Origin: Bog-950 sp046329535
GTDB lineage: Bacteria; Bacteroidota; Bacteroidia; Chitinophagales; LD1
Direction of reading: 5' to 3'
Length of the DNA: 64,000 nt
Assembly (NCBI GenBank): GCA_046329535.1
Contig: JAXLUN010000002.1
Coordinates: forward strand, 186,001-250,000
This document shows, in pieces, positions 46,063 to 55,349 of the stretch. The notes below the pieces were generated by a model that saw only the letters and a list, made by a program, of their open reading frames with translations, ran no database searches and was not told the DNA's origin. The position numbers were made by a program, and so were the translations under genes. The number at the start of each line of letters is the position of its first letter. Positions within the stretch are counted from its first letter, which is position 1.

Positions 46063-47730
46063 TTATTTCACCACAACAAATTTTCTGGAAGCTATCGCTT
46101 TTCCGCTTTCAGTGAGAGTGGTTAAATAAACTCCCGATGGTAAATTTGTAAGTTGAATAGTAGTTACTTCTCCGGTACAGTTTTTCTGTATAACAACATC
46201 TCCATTCGTATTGGTTACGTTAATCTGATGTTCGCAATAATTGTTGTTCTCCATTTTCAAAGTAACCTCTTCATGAGCCGGATTGGGAAACATGCTGAAG
46301 GAAAGTTCGTTGACAGGTGTTTCATCAACTCCCGATAAATCATTTGCCTCAAAAATCCATAATTCCCTACCCGCCTCATTAAAGTTAGCCGGAATGAGCA
46401 GTTTGTTTCCCCAAATTTTAAAGTCGAAAATATCGGCTGTGCCACAACCCAAAAGAAAATTGAAAGGATGCATGATACTCACTACACCCGGAGTTATCTC
46501 ATTTAATTCGGTCAAAGTTTCATCAGCCTCAGCCAATACCTGATTACCAGTTATGCTGTCGTACAATGCCATAAATACCCGGCCCGCGTTACCAACCAGC
46601 ATAGGGCTGCCTGTAATGAAATAATACGGCACCGTAAAGCCTTGTAACAAAGTGGTGCTATGTAACATAGAATTCAGATCAACCCGATGAATTTCATTTT
46701 GCATCTCGGTTAAAAAGTAAAGGCTGTTGTTGGCGAATGTGAGGTTGTTTATCCAGCTGAAACTAGCCCCCGGAATTAACTCCACAGGGGTACTGCTTCC
46801 TGCGGCAATTCGATAAATATTGGCCGTTGTCATGTTGGATGCAGTGAAATACAAATCATTGTTGTGCAAAATAAAACTACCCGGATATGAATTACCTCCC
46901 GGTATCAGAACTACCTTTTGAATAGCACCATTGATACTTCCGTCAAAGCTGAATAAATCATTTCCTTGGCCTATAACGGCAGCATTCAAGTATAATTTGC
47001 CATTGAATGAAACCATCTCGCTGACATTCATATTATTTTGAGGCGCACTCAAATCCTGAATTTTTTCGGTACCCATGCTGGTTCCATCAGTACGCCATAT
47101 TTCCTGGCCGCCCGAGTTACCTGGCAAAACGAAATACACTTTGTTGTTTAACTCGCAGTAACCAAACCCCTGCGAATAAGAGGCAATAGAAAGAAGCGAA
47201 TGAGTGCCGGAGCCGGTACCATCGGAAATCATTAGCTGGGTTTGAGTGCAGAATAGCAACCGATTACCCATCACTGAAATATTCTGACTACTAAGCGCTG
47301 TGTTGACTGTTTGATCCAACTCTGCAACTTTCAGTGTTCCCTCAGTTGTTCCATCAGTACTCCAAAGATCAAAGTCTGTATTGTTATTATCGCAGGCCAT
47401 AAACATGAGGCGGTTACCTACTTTTACCAGATTACTGATTCCTGCACTTCCATTCGGATTAATATCCTTAACCAACCAAGTGCCCTGTGCAGTGCCATCG
47501 GTTGACCACAACTCATCATTTTCATACGCATTTCTGGCGCTGAAATACAGTTTACCGTTTAGCTCCACAAAACCGCTAAGCTCTCCGGCTCCGTATACAG
47601 TTTTACTGCTGTCTATAAAGAAAGATTGCTCAGTTCCATGCAAAGGGTTGATTTCAATCAGCGAGAAAGTGCCGCCCGCCTGCGCCAGGAATGTGGCGAT
47701 AATAGCTGCGATGGTAAATAGTGTTTTCAT
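46063..47730 (-). CDS. T9SS-secreted ELWxxDGT repeat protein
   Basis: 555 residues. A signal peptide covers ~1-18 (LAQAGG). The mature part is a propeller-like array of ELWxxDGT repeats, with ELWSTDGTAQGTWLVKDINP, DLWSTDGTTEGT, EIWRTDGTSMGTEKI and later degenerate copies. The C-terminus from FPNPAHEE to VVVK is a type A T9SS domain (LPSGVYLTTLTESGKAIASRKFVVVK spans the last strands). Such proteins are exported to the cell surface and their function is unknown. No helical-repeat family gene is next to this one, unlike the other three giant T9SS genes. Confidence 0.9.
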   Translation of the reverse strand: MKTLFTIAAIIATFLAQAGGTFSLIEINPLHGTEQSFFIDSSKTVYGAGELSGFVELNGKLYFSARNAYENDELWSTDGTAQGTWLVKDINPNGSAGISNLVKVGNRLMFMACDNNNTDFDLWSTDGTTEGTLKVAELDQTVNTALSSQNISVMGNRLLFCTQTQLMISDGTGSGTHSLLSIASYSQGFGYCELNNKVYFVLPGNSGGQEIWRTDGTSMGTEKIQDLSAPQNNMNVSEMVSFNGKLYLNAAVIGQGNDLFSFDGSINGAIQKVVLIPGGNSYPGSFILHNNDLYFTASNMTTANIYRIAAGSSTPVELIPGASFSWINNLTFANNSLYFLTEMQNEIHRVDLNSMLHSTTLLQGFTVPYYFITGSPMLVGNAGRVFMALYDSITGNQVLAEADETLTELNEITPGVVSIMHPFNFLLGCGTADIFDFKIWGNKLLIPANFNEAGRELWIFEANDLSGVDETPVNELSFSMFPNPAHEEVTLKMENNNYCEHQINVTNTNGDVVIQKNCTGEVTTIQLTNLPSGVYLTTLTESGKAIASRKFVVVK

Positions 47731-47992
47731 TTCTGTTATTTTATGAAAGCAAATATCCGCCTTCTGCTTGCTGACGAATTGTAAATTAAGGCTGAAATAT
47801 TGTAAGTAAACGGCTGTTTCCGAAAGCTAAGGTGTGCATTTTTTTATTGAAAAAGCAACCATAAAGGATAAATCTCCCTACTGGAATAAGTCGCAAATAT
47901 GCAAACCGGTAGCTAAAACAAAAGGGCTAAATACTAACAATCTGCCCGAAAACATTCCGGGATTAACTTCAATACAAATTAGTCTGCTTTTC

Positions 47993-48000
47993 TATCTTCG
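47993..48000 (+). promoter_or_regulatory. Candidate -7 box for carB
   Basis: TATCTTCG resembles the Bacteroidota -7 box. Its place would put transcription start near 48007, so the true carB start cannot lie upstream of that; this supports the ATG at 48065 (or 48026). Confidence 0.35.
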
Positions 48001-48064
48001 CCCCCCAACCGTCAGGCACACGCAGATGCTGAATCTGAATACTAAATCTGACTTTAAAATACCG

Positions 48065-50920
48065 ATGCCACGTAACACATCCATCAAGCACACCCTTATC
48101 ATCGGGTCTGGACCTATTATTATCGGGCAAGCCTGTGAGTTTGACTACTCGGGGTCTCAGGCAGCGCGCTCTCTTCGTGAAGAAGGAATTGAGGTAACAC
48201 TGTTGAATAGTAACCCGGCTACAATTATGACTGACCCGGTGGTTGCCGATAATGTTTATCTGGAACCTATTTCTATTGAAAGCATCGTCAAAATATTGGA
48301 TGAACAGAAAAGCCACGGACATGTTATTGATTCGGTGCTGCCTACTATGGGTGGGCAAACCGCTCTTAATCTCTGTATGGAGGCCTACGAGTTAGGTCTT
48401 TGGGAACGCTACAATGTAAAAGTATTAGGAGCCGATTTTAAGGCTATAGAAAAAACCGAAGACCGCGAACAATACCGTCAATGGATGATCGAATTGGGAA
48501 TTGGTGTGGCTCCGGGCATTACTTGCAACTCTTTTTTGGAAGGAAAAGAAGCTGCCCAGAAAACCGGCTTTCCTTTAGTCATACGCCCCTCATACACCTT
48601 GGGCGGTTCGGGAGGCTCATTCGTACATACCAAGGAAGAGTTTGATGAGAAGTTACAACGCGGACTGGCTGCATCGCCTACGCATGAAGTGCTCGTAGAA
48701 AAAGCTGTATTAGGCTGGAAAGAATTTGAGCTGGAAGTAATGAAAGATATGGCCGGCAACTTTGTAGTGATCTGTACGGTAGAGAACTTCGACCCAATGG
48801 GAATTCATACGGGCGACTCGATAACTGTTGCACCGGCAATGACGTTAAGCGACACCGCTTATCAACGTATGCGCGATTATGCCAAGCGTATGATTTGCGA
48901 CTTGCCGGGTTTTGCCGGAGGTTGTAACATTCAGTTTGCTATTGATCCTGTTACAGAAGACATCATCTCCATTGAAATGAATCCACGGGTATCCCGCTCA
49001 TCTGCACTGGCCAGTAAAGCAACAGGTTACCCCATTGCAAAAATTGCAGCCAAGCTTGCCATTGGTTATAATCTGGATGAACTGAAAAACCAGATTACCA
49101 AAACCACATCGGCCTTCTTTGAACCGGCATTAGATTACGTAATTGTAAAAATACCACGCTGGAACTTTGACAAGTTTGCCGGCTGCGATGATACACTGGG
49201 CTTACAGATGAAAGCTGTAGGTGAAGTGATGGCAATAGGCAGAAGTTTTCAGGAGGCCTTGCAAAAAGCATGTCAGTCTCTGGAAAATAACCGCATTGGA
49301 CTGGGAGCTGATGGCAAGCAATGGGTGAACGCCAACGATATGTTGCAAGGAATAAAGGTGGCTTCGTGGGACCGACTGTTCCGTATTTACGATGCGCTAA
49401 AACTGGGCGTACCGGTAAAGACCATTCAGGATATTACACGTATTGATCCATGGTTCCTGAATCAGATAGTAGAACTGGTAGATACAGAAAAATCATTGCG
49501 TAAAAAACATCTGAGAGATATCGGGACAAGTGAAATGCTTGATTTGAAACAGAAGGGCTACAGCGATTTACAGTTAGCCTATATTACCTCATCTACCGAA
49601 GATGAAGTGTATGAATACCGGACTAAAGAACTCGGCATTCGCAGGATATATAAACTGGTAGATACCTGCGCAGCCGAGTTTGAAGCCCTGACCCCTTACT
49701 ATTATTCTTCTTTCGAGGCCAGACCTGCAGGCGGAGAGGTAGCTACCAATGAATCGAATGTTTCAGCTAAGAAAAAAGTGATTGTATTAGGCTCGGGTCC
49801 AAACCGGATTGGTCAGGGTATTGAGTTTGATTACTGCTGCGTGCACGGGGTGCTGGCCATAAAAGAAGCAGGCTATGAGGCTATCATGATGAACTGTAAC
49901 CCCGAAACAGTTTCCACCGACCCTGACATTGCTGACAAACTTTATTTCGAGCCGGTGTTTTGGGAGCATCTGCGCGAGTTGATTGAACATGAAAAACCGG
50001 AAGGGGTAATTGTCCAGCTGGGCGGACAAACTGCGTTGAAGCTTTCTAAAAATCTGCATGACAACGGTATTAAAATTATAGGTTCATCGTACGATGCTAT
50101 GGATATTGCCGAAGACCGCGAACGATTCAGTGACATGTTGAAAGAACTGGATATTCCATATCCGGATTATGGTGCAGCCAAGAATGCCGAAGAAGCTTTG
50201 GAAGTAGCTCATCGTGTTGGCTATCCGGTCTTGGTTCGTCCATCTTATGTTTTAGGCGGGCAGCGTATGCGCATAGTCATTGACGATGAAGATTTGACTA
50301 AAAGTGTGGTGAGCATTCTCAAGTTCTTTCCCGATAATAATATTCTGGTAGACCATTTTCTCGACCGTGCCGAAGAGGCAGAGATAGATGCTATTTACGA
50401 TGGTGAGCAAGTTGAGATTATGGGCGTGATGGAACACATTGAACCGGCAGGTATACATAGTGGTGACAGCAATGCCATGCTGCCTCCGTATAACCTGAGC
50501 GAGAATGTACAGCGTCAGATGCGCGACTACACTCGCAAAATTGCCAAAGCCTTAGAGATACGCGGGTTGATTAACATACAGTTTGCCATTAAGAATGAGA
50601 AGGTGTATGTGATTGAAGCAAACCCGCGCGCCAGCCGTACTACTCCATTTATCTGCAAAGCTTACGAGGTACCTTACCTGAACTACGCTACCAAGGTAAT
50701 GCTAGGGGTAAACAAGATATCCGATTTTACTTATCATAAACGCCTGATTGGTTTTGCCATTAAAGAACCGGTGTTTAGCTTTGATAAGTTTCCGGGTGTT
50801 AGCCGCGAGTTGGGCCCCGAAATGAAAAGCACCGGTGAAGCTATTCGCTTTATAAAAGACCTCTACGACCCGTGGTTCCGCGATTTGTATAAGAAGAAGA
50901 GCATGATGCTTTCAAAATAA
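48065..50920 (+). CDS. carB: Carbamoyl-phosphate synthase large subunit
   Basis: 951 residues from the ATG at 48065. A 77-codon in-frame extension upstream is rejected because family members begin at MPxxTSIKxxLIIGSGPIIIGQ and a candidate promoter lies within the extension. The enzyme makes carbamoyl phosphate from bicarbonate, ATP and glutamine-derived ammonia for arginine and pyrimidine synthesis. The protein has two homologous halves, each with pre-ATP-grasp (GSGPIIIGQ; GSGPNRIGQ) and ATP-grasp domains (RPSYTLGGSGG; RPSYVLGGQRM, EMNPRVSRSSALASKATGYP and EANPRASRTTPFICKAYEVP). At about 950 residues it is shorter than E. coli CarB (1073) and lacks most of the C-terminal allosteric domain, a known Bacteroidota form. 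The small subunit carA is not adjacent. Confidence 0.96.
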   Translation: MPRNTSIKHTLIIGSGPIIIGQACEFDYSGSQAARSLREEGIEVTLLNSNPATIMTDPVVADNVYLEPISIESIVKILDEQKSHGHVIDSVLPTMGGQTALNLCMEAYELGLWERYNVKVLGADFKAIEKTEDREQYRQWMIELGIGVAPGITCNSFLEGKEAAQKTGFPLVIRPSYTLGGSGGSFVHTKEEFDEKLQRGLAASPTHEVLVEKAVLGWKEFELEVMKDMAGNFVVICTVENFDPMGIHTGDSITVAPAMTLSDTAYQRMRDYAKRMICDLPGFAGGCNIQFAIDPVTEDIISIEMNPRVSRSSALASKATGYPIAKIAAKLAIGYNLDELKNQITKTTSAFFEPALDYVIVKIPRWNFDKFAGCDDTLGLQMKAVGEVMAIGRSFQEALQKACQSLENNRIGLGADGKQWVNANDMLQGIKVASWDRLFRIYDALKLGVPVKTIQDITRIDPWFLNQIVELVDTEKSLRKKHLRDIGTSEMLDLKQKGYSDLQLAYITSSTEDEVYEYRTKELGIRRIYKLVDTCAAEFEALTPYYYSSFEARPAGGEVATNESNVSAKKKVIVLGSGPNRIGQGIEFDYCCVHGVLAIKEAGYEAIMMNCNPETVSTDPDIADKLYFEPVFWEHLRELIEHEKPEGVIVQLGGQTALKLSKNLHDNGIKIIGSSYDAMDIAEDRERFSDMLKELDIPYPDYGAAKNAEEALEVAHRVGYPVLVRPSYVLGGQRMRIVIDDEDLTKSVVSILKFFPDNNILVDHFLDRAEEAEIDAIYDGEQVEIMGVMEHIEPAGIHSGDSNAMLPPYNLSENVQRQMRDYTRKIAKALEIRGLINIQFAIKNEKVYVIEANPRASRTTPFICKAYEVPYLNYATKVMLGVNKISDFTYHKRLIGFAIKEPVFSFDKFPGVSRELGPEMKSTGEAIRFIKDLYDPWFRDLYKKKSMMLSK

Positions 50921-50929
50921 AACCTAAAC

Positions 50930-50953
50930 CCCGCAGCCTTTTAAAACTGCGGG
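50930..50953 (+). terminator. Rho-independent terminator after carB
   Basis: CCCGCAG (50930-50936) pairs with CTGCGGG (50947-50953) over a 10-base loop, followed directly by seven T residues. It is 9 bases after the carB stop. Confidence 0.88.
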
Positions 50954-50997
50954 TTTTTTTATTTGGAATTGTTTGTTGGTGATAACACCATCAAAGG

Positions 50998-51951
50998 CTA
51001 ATAGATAACGCTAATGGTAAGCCCCATCGAGTGTAGTATACGCTTTTCAGTTTCATCATAGGGACCTAGCTCACCATTGTAGTAGTTGTAATATTGCCCG
51101 GCCTGGTTCCAAAAACTATACGAATAAGAACCCGATAAGGCAGCCTTGCTTTGGTAGGCCAGCAATTGGTATTGAACAGCTGCGTTAATGCTTAACTTTT
51201 TAGTTATAGCATAGGTTACGCCTACTCCGGCATCAAAGTAGCCCAGCCCTTTGTTGGTATAGGTATTAATGGCGTTGCTCTCATCTACATTGTTATACGA
51301 TGTGCCGTATATATCTACACCGGGATTGTCGGTGCGGCTGTAATCTGTTTTAACCAATGCTTTGGCTACATCTACCGGATAGCCACCCGAAATATCTAAC
51401 GAAGGCTTTACTTTTTTCTTTCCGAAATCGAAATGAAAATTGGCAAACACCGGCAAATACATAAGCGAAGGAGTGTGCGCCACTAAGCTGCCATAGCCGA
51501 GCATAGCAAAGGGGTCGGACTTGGCGGTGCGCCTGGCATAAATAAAACTAAGGCCGGCCCCCATTCTAAAACAACCGGCTTTAAAACCGCCAATTACTTT
51601 GGGTTCTACCAACACATAGCCTTGTTTAGAGGCCAGGTCGTAGCTTACGCCAATGCCGCCTATTACCGATGGGGCTACTTTAATAGCATCTTTAGTTTTA
51701 TTGCTGCTTTGCTCGGTTTGCATGTTGGCAATATCGGCCGATAAAATTTTCTTTACCGAACCATCGGGCAGTTCCATTTTAATGTATTGGTCGGGCACGG
51801 CTTCGGTTACTTTGCCGGTTACCTTTTCACCGCTTTTTAGCGTAATGGTGGTTTTGCCTTCGTCTTGCGCCAGCAATAGGTTGGTGCTTAGCAATAGCAT
51901 GGCAAAGCATAAAATGCCTTTGAGCGTGGCACGTATATTTCCTGTTTTCAT
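50998..51951 (-). CDS. Exported protein, probable outer-membrane barrel
   Basis: 317 residues. A signal peptide spans ~1-28 (LLLAQ). The next ~50 residues form a small beta domain with ITLKSGEKVTGKVTEAVPDQYIKMELPDGS, like the short SH3-like domain of other Bacteroidota exported proteins. From ~90 to the end the sequence alternates short beta strands rich in Tyr and Gly (GGIGVSYDL, FRMGAGLSFIYA, YFDAGVGVTYAI) and ends in MGLTISVIY, compatible with an outer-membrane beta-barrel of about 10-12 strands. There is no T9SS domain. It is divergent from the trypsin-like protease gene with 44 bp between starts. Function unknown. Confidence 0.7.
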   Translation of the reverse strand: MKTGNIRATLKGILCFAMLLLSTNLLLAQDEGKTTITLKSGEKVTGKVTEAVPDQYIKMELPDGSVKKILSADIANMQTEQSSNKTKDAIKVAPSVIGGIGVSYDLASKQGYVLVEPKVIGGFKAGCFRMGAGLSFIYARRTAKSDPFAMLGYGSLVAHTPSLMYLPVFANFHFDFGKKKVKPSLDISGGYPVDVAKALVKTDYSRTDNPGVDIYGTSYNNVDESNAINTYTNKGLGYFDAGVGVTYAITKKLSINAAVQYQLLAYQSKAALSGSYSYSFWNQAGQYYNYYNGELGPYDETEKRILHSMGLTISVIY

Positions 51952-51995
51952 TCGACTGCTTTTTTTTTCTTTGCCACAAATAAATAAAAAATAGT

Positions 51996-53045
51996 ATGAA
52001 ACAGTTTGCCTTGTTTGTAATTGGAATACTGGCTTTTACCCAAACTTTTGCCACCGATTACAAATTGTATTTATGGACCAAGTATCCGAAAGGGGTAAAC
52101 TATGCCTATGGGCTTGAGGTGTCGGTAAACAATGTGCGCATGGGCTCTATGAAAACAAAAGAGCTGGCGGTAATACACTTAAAGGGCGAGAAAAAATATT
52201 TTATAGAAATATTTGACCAGGGGCGTTCTATTGCATCGGAGCAAATACAAAACCTTACCGACTCGATTAGCTACTACCAGCTATCGGTAGAGATGAGGGG
52301 CTTTTCGGTATCGATTAACTTGGAACCGCAAACAAAAGTAGCGGGCGGGCTGTATGTAATGCAAAGCAGCAACTACACCAAAAAGCTCGACTTTTACGAG
52401 CAGGGTTTAGATGAATCATCGAACGGGCCGGCTTATGGCTCGGGTTTTTTGGTTTCGGCCGATGGGTTTATTGTTACCAATTATCATGTAATAGAAGGCT
52501 ACAAGAAATTTACCGTAAAAGGAGTTGATGGCGATTACTCAACCGAGTATTCGGCCGATGTGGTAACCAAAGATGTAAACAACGACCTGGCCATTCTTCA
52601 GCTTAAAAACAAAAACGTGAAGTTTGCCGAGCCACCGTATGTTATACGCCAGCAAGGGGCCAACACCGGTGAAGATATTTTTGTGTTGGGCTATCCGCTT
52701 GGGCCTGCTTTGGGCGATGAAATAAAACTAACCACAGGTGTTATTAGTGCTAAATCGGGTATAGATGGCAATGTGTCGGCCTATCAGGTATCGGCAGCGG
52801 TGCAGCCCGGCAACAGCGGTGGGCCGTTGTTTGATAAAGACGGAAATATTATTGGTGTGGTAAACGCAAAAATTATGCGTGCCGAAAATATTACCTACGC
52901 CATTAAATCGGTTTACCTGCAGGCGCTGCTGGGCATGTTGCCTACCGAGCCGCATTTGCCGGCAGCCAATGCCATAAAAGAAAAAAGCCTGGCCGATAAG
53001 GTAAGTGCGGTTTCTAAGTTTATCTACATTATAAAGAGCGAGTAG
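51996..53045 (+). CDS. Exported trypsin-like serine protease
   Basis: 349 residues. A signal peptide covers ~1-19. A beta-rich N-terminal domain (~20-120) of unknown type precedes a trypsin-like (S1C/DegP-type) protease domain (~130-320). The triad is complete: His in VTNYHVIEG, Asp in VNNDLAILQL, Ser in VQPGNSGGPLF. No PDZ domain follows, so it is a short form unlike HtrA proper. It should act in the periplasm or at the surface, perhaps in envelope protein quality control. The promoter region is shared with the barrel-like gene on the other strand. Confidence 0.9.
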   Translation: MKQFALFVIGILAFTQTFATDYKLYLWTKYPKGVNYAYGLEVSVNNVRMGSMKTKELAVIHLKGEKKYFIEIFDQGRSIASEQIQNLTDSISYYQLSVEMRGFSVSINLEPQTKVAGGLYVMQSSNYTKKLDFYEQGLDESSNGPAYGSGFLVSADGFIVTNYHVIEGYKKFTVKGVDGDYSTEYSADVVTKDVNNDLAILQLKNKNVKFAEPPYVIRQQGANTGEDIFVLGYPLGPALGDEIKLTTGVISAKSGIDGNVSAYQVSAAVQPGNSGGPLFDKDGNIIGVVNAKIMRAENITYAIKSVYLQALLGMLPTEPHLPAANAIKEKSLADKVSAVSKFIYIIKSE

Positions 53046-53089
53046 GTAGTGCTTGTTGGGTTATAGCCCCTAAAAAAGACTGAATAATG

Positions 53090-53119
53090 AACCCTGAATG
53101 CTTAATGGTATTCGGGGTT
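53090..53119 (+). terminator. Terminator downstream of the protease gene
   Basis: AACCCTGAAT (53090-53099) pairs with ATTCGGGGTT (53110-53119) with one T-G wobble and a 10-base loop, followed by a T-rich run. It separates the protease gene from the next one. Confidence 0.7.
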
Positions 53120-53151
53120 TATTGTTTTATATTTGGATAAACGGTTGGTAC

Positions 53152-53520
53152 ATGGTAACGATTAATATAAAAGCAGTGGCTATTTTGTTTTTAGCAATAT
53201 TTCCTTTATTCAATTATGCTCAAACAGGAAGTATTTCGGGAAAAATGTTAGAAGCCGACAACAGATATGGAGTAACCAAAGGCACCGTTACAATTTATGA
53301 TGAAAGCGGCAACCAACTTAAAGCCATCATTACGGACTTTGATGGCAACTTTACCATTCCCAAATTACTCCCCGGCACTTACAATCTTACCTTTTCAGCA
53401 ACAAAATTTTTAGCATTACAAATAAAGGGGGTAAAGGTTACAGCCGACCATGCTACTTTTATCGCTGATGTCTATTTAACTGCCGCAAATGTAGCAACCG
53501 TTAAAAAGAAGAAAAGATGA
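53152..53520 (+). CDS. Exported carboxypeptidase-regulatory-like domain protein
   Basis: 122 residues from the ATG at 53152, which opens a signal peptide (VAILFLAIFPLFNYAQ). An 18-codon upstream extension runs back through the terminator and is unlikely. The mature part is one carboxypeptidase D regulatory-like/prealbumin-type beta-sandwich: GSISGKMLEADNRYGVTKGTVTIYDESGN, FDGNFTIPKLLPGTYNLTFSATKF and VKVTADHATFIADVYL. This domain is normally the N-terminus of SusC/TonB-dependent receptors, but here it stands alone with a basic KKKKR tail. It is probably periplasmic. A truncated relic of a larger receptor gene is possible. Confidence 0.75.
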   Translation: MVTINIKAVAILFLAIFPLFNYAQTGSISGKMLEADNRYGVTKGTVTIYDESGNQLKAIITDFDGNFTIPKLLPGTYNLTFSATKFLALQIKGVKVTADHATFIADVYLTAANVATVKKKKR

Positions 53521-54066
53521 CGGTTGACCCGGTTGATGGTCGAACCACTACAACTTCTTCTATAGCATGTTTAGTTTTTTGTTTTTGGCTTTTTCCTACC
53601 AGTAAGCAAATGTTTACCTCTTCAAATTTTATTTTCCAAACCTTGCTTGCTTTAAAAAAGCAACGCATTGGGCGTTAGTTTAAACTGCTGCCAGCCGTTG
53701 CGTTCAATTAAGCCGCGTTTTTTCAGCGTAGGTTGCCTCGAAGCCTTTGTAAAAAAGTGTGATACCAGTATGTTTCCTAATGGCAGGTAGAATGGTGTGG
53801 TTTAGAGATTTATGTTTCTCTGTAAAAGGAGTGATGTAAGTTTCATTTTTCTGACTGTACAGCTTAACTACTGGTTTGCCGAATCATATTTATCTCGACA
53901 CAGATTAGTGTACATCACTGCGGAAATGTTCTCCTATCTCCACCAGAGGCAGATTGCATAAAATATCTGGCCCTGTACGGTGGGTAACTTAACAGCAACT
54001 TTTTCGTTTACATTTGAACGACCAGAGTTTTTAACAGGCACCTTCGCCTGATTATTCGTATTAGCC
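53521..54066. other. Gene-free stretch with a short helix-turn-helix-like tail on the minus strand
   Basis: I see no intact gene here. On the minus strand 53753-53652 reads 33 codons ending in a TAA, with SRQPTLKKRGLIERNGWQQF; it looks like the last part of a winged-helix DNA-binding domain, but no longer frame continues upstream. Nothing else recognisable was found, apart from a candidate -7 box at 54009. Confidence 0.45.
54009..54016 (+). promoter_or_regulatory. Candidate -7 box for the histidine kinase gene
   Basis: TACATTTG matches TAnnTTTG fully and lies 50 bases before the ATG at 54067. No good -33 element is evident. Confidence 0.4.
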
Positions 54067-55323
54067 ATGTATCAATCTGTAACCCTTAAAATGATCAGCC
54101 GTTTTTTTGACAAGATAGCGGAGGTCGTGCTGAATGAATTGAAATTTGCCCGGGTGATGAGCGGAGGATGTGTGCTTATTAGTATCGCTTACTTCTTTAC
54201 ACTTTCGGATAGTCGCGCTTGGGGGGCCGAAAAAATTGCCATTTATGTAGCGGCTGTGTTATTTCTGGCTTTGTTTCTGTCGCTTTACAAGGTAGAATAC
54301 ATGAAAACTCATGCCTATCACAGTCTGCATTTTACCATGTCGGTGGTGGCGCTGGTTAACATCTACCACATGTATCTGAGCCATCTTTCGTATTACCATG
54401 CCTACGAGTTTTTAGTGTATTACATCCTGTCTATTGTGTTTATTGTGCGTAAAGATTTTATGCTGCAATTCGTACTGGCTCTGGCTCTGTTTGTGACGCT
54501 GGTACTGTTTCTGTTGCCCGACTACAACATGCCGGTGTACGACTTTGCTCTCACTTACCTGGTAGTTACTTTTTTATCTATTGCCCGATTATACAGCCGC
54601 ATTACATTAGAAGAAAAACTGCTGGCCCGCGAAAAAGCACTCGAAAGCCACACGCGCGATCTGGAGTCGTTTGCCCACATCTCTTCGCATGACATGCGCG
54701 AACCGTTACGTACCATCATCAGCTATCAGCAGCTGATTAAGAAACGATATGCCAATCAGTTAGATGAATCGGCCCATGAGTATATTGATTATGCAAACTC
54801 TGCGGCTAAAAATCTTTCGCAACTGGTCAATGATATCCTGTCGTATTCCACCCTGTCTAACCACTCACTCAAGTTGCAGCGCATAGAACCCGAAACGGTA
54901 TTGAATGAAATTATGAAAGATATGCAGGTGCTCATTGCCGAAAGGAAAGCACAGATAATTTTTGAATCGCTGCATCCGTTGCATGCCGATGCTTCGCTGT
55001 TTAAGTCGGTACTGGTGAACCTGATTGCCAACGGCATTAAGTATAACCAAAGCGAAGTGCCGGTTATTACCATCAGCACTTATCCGCAAAACAACCGCAT
55101 TATTCTCTGCATCACCGATAATGGCATCGGTATTGCCGAAGAATATCAACAGGTGGTATGGGAAAGATTTAAACGCCTGCACAACCGCTCCGATTACAAC
55201 GGCACCGGGCTGGGCTTATCTATAGTGAAACGAGCCGTGGAGTTGCATGGAGGTAACATTCGTTTAACCTCCGAACCCGACAAAGGCACCTCATTCTATA
55301 TTGATTTACCTTTAGCGGCCTGA
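54067..55323 (+). CDS. Membrane sensor histidine kinase
   Basis: 418 residues. Five to six hydrophobic helices fill residues ~30-175, forming the sensor part with very short loops. A coiled-coil linker leads to the HisKA domain with the phospho-acceptor in SFAHISSHDMREPLRTII (His208). The HATPase_c domain follows, with an N box in LVNLIANGIKYN, G1 in ITDNGIGIAEE and G2 in YNGTGLGLSIVKRAVELHGG. It ends shortly after this, so there is no receiver domain, and no response regulator gene is next to it. The Crp/Fnr gene follows 26 bp downstream on the same strand. The HxE type resembles the WalK/phytochrome-like HisKA_3 neighbours used in Bacteroidota. Confidence 0.93.
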   Translation: MYQSVTLKMISRFFDKIAEVVLNELKFARVMSGGCVLISIAYFFTLSDSRAWGAEKIAIYVAAVLFLALFLSLYKVEYMKTHAYHSLHFTMSVVALVNIYHMYLSHLSYYHAYEFLVYYILSIVFIVRKDFMLQFVLALALFVTLVLFLLPDYNMPVYDFALTYLVVTFLSIARLYSRITLEEKLLAREKALESHTRDLESFAHISSHDMREPLRTIISYQQLIKKRYANQLDESAHEYIDYANSAAKNLSQLVNDILSYSTLSNHSLKLQRIEPETVLNEIMKDMQVLIAERKAQIIFESLHPLHADASLFKSVLVNLIANGIKYNQSEVPVITISTYPQNNRIILCITDNGIGIAEEYQQVVWERFKRLHNRSDYNGTGLGLSIVKRAVELHGGNIRLTSEPDKGTSFYIDLPLAA

Positions 55324-55349
55324 TTCTTTTCACAACTCGTAAAAGCGCA

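Noticed and set aside
55025..55225. Alternative plus-strand frame inside the histidine kinase gene
   Set aside because: It overlaps the ATPase domain coding region and shows no protein-like features.
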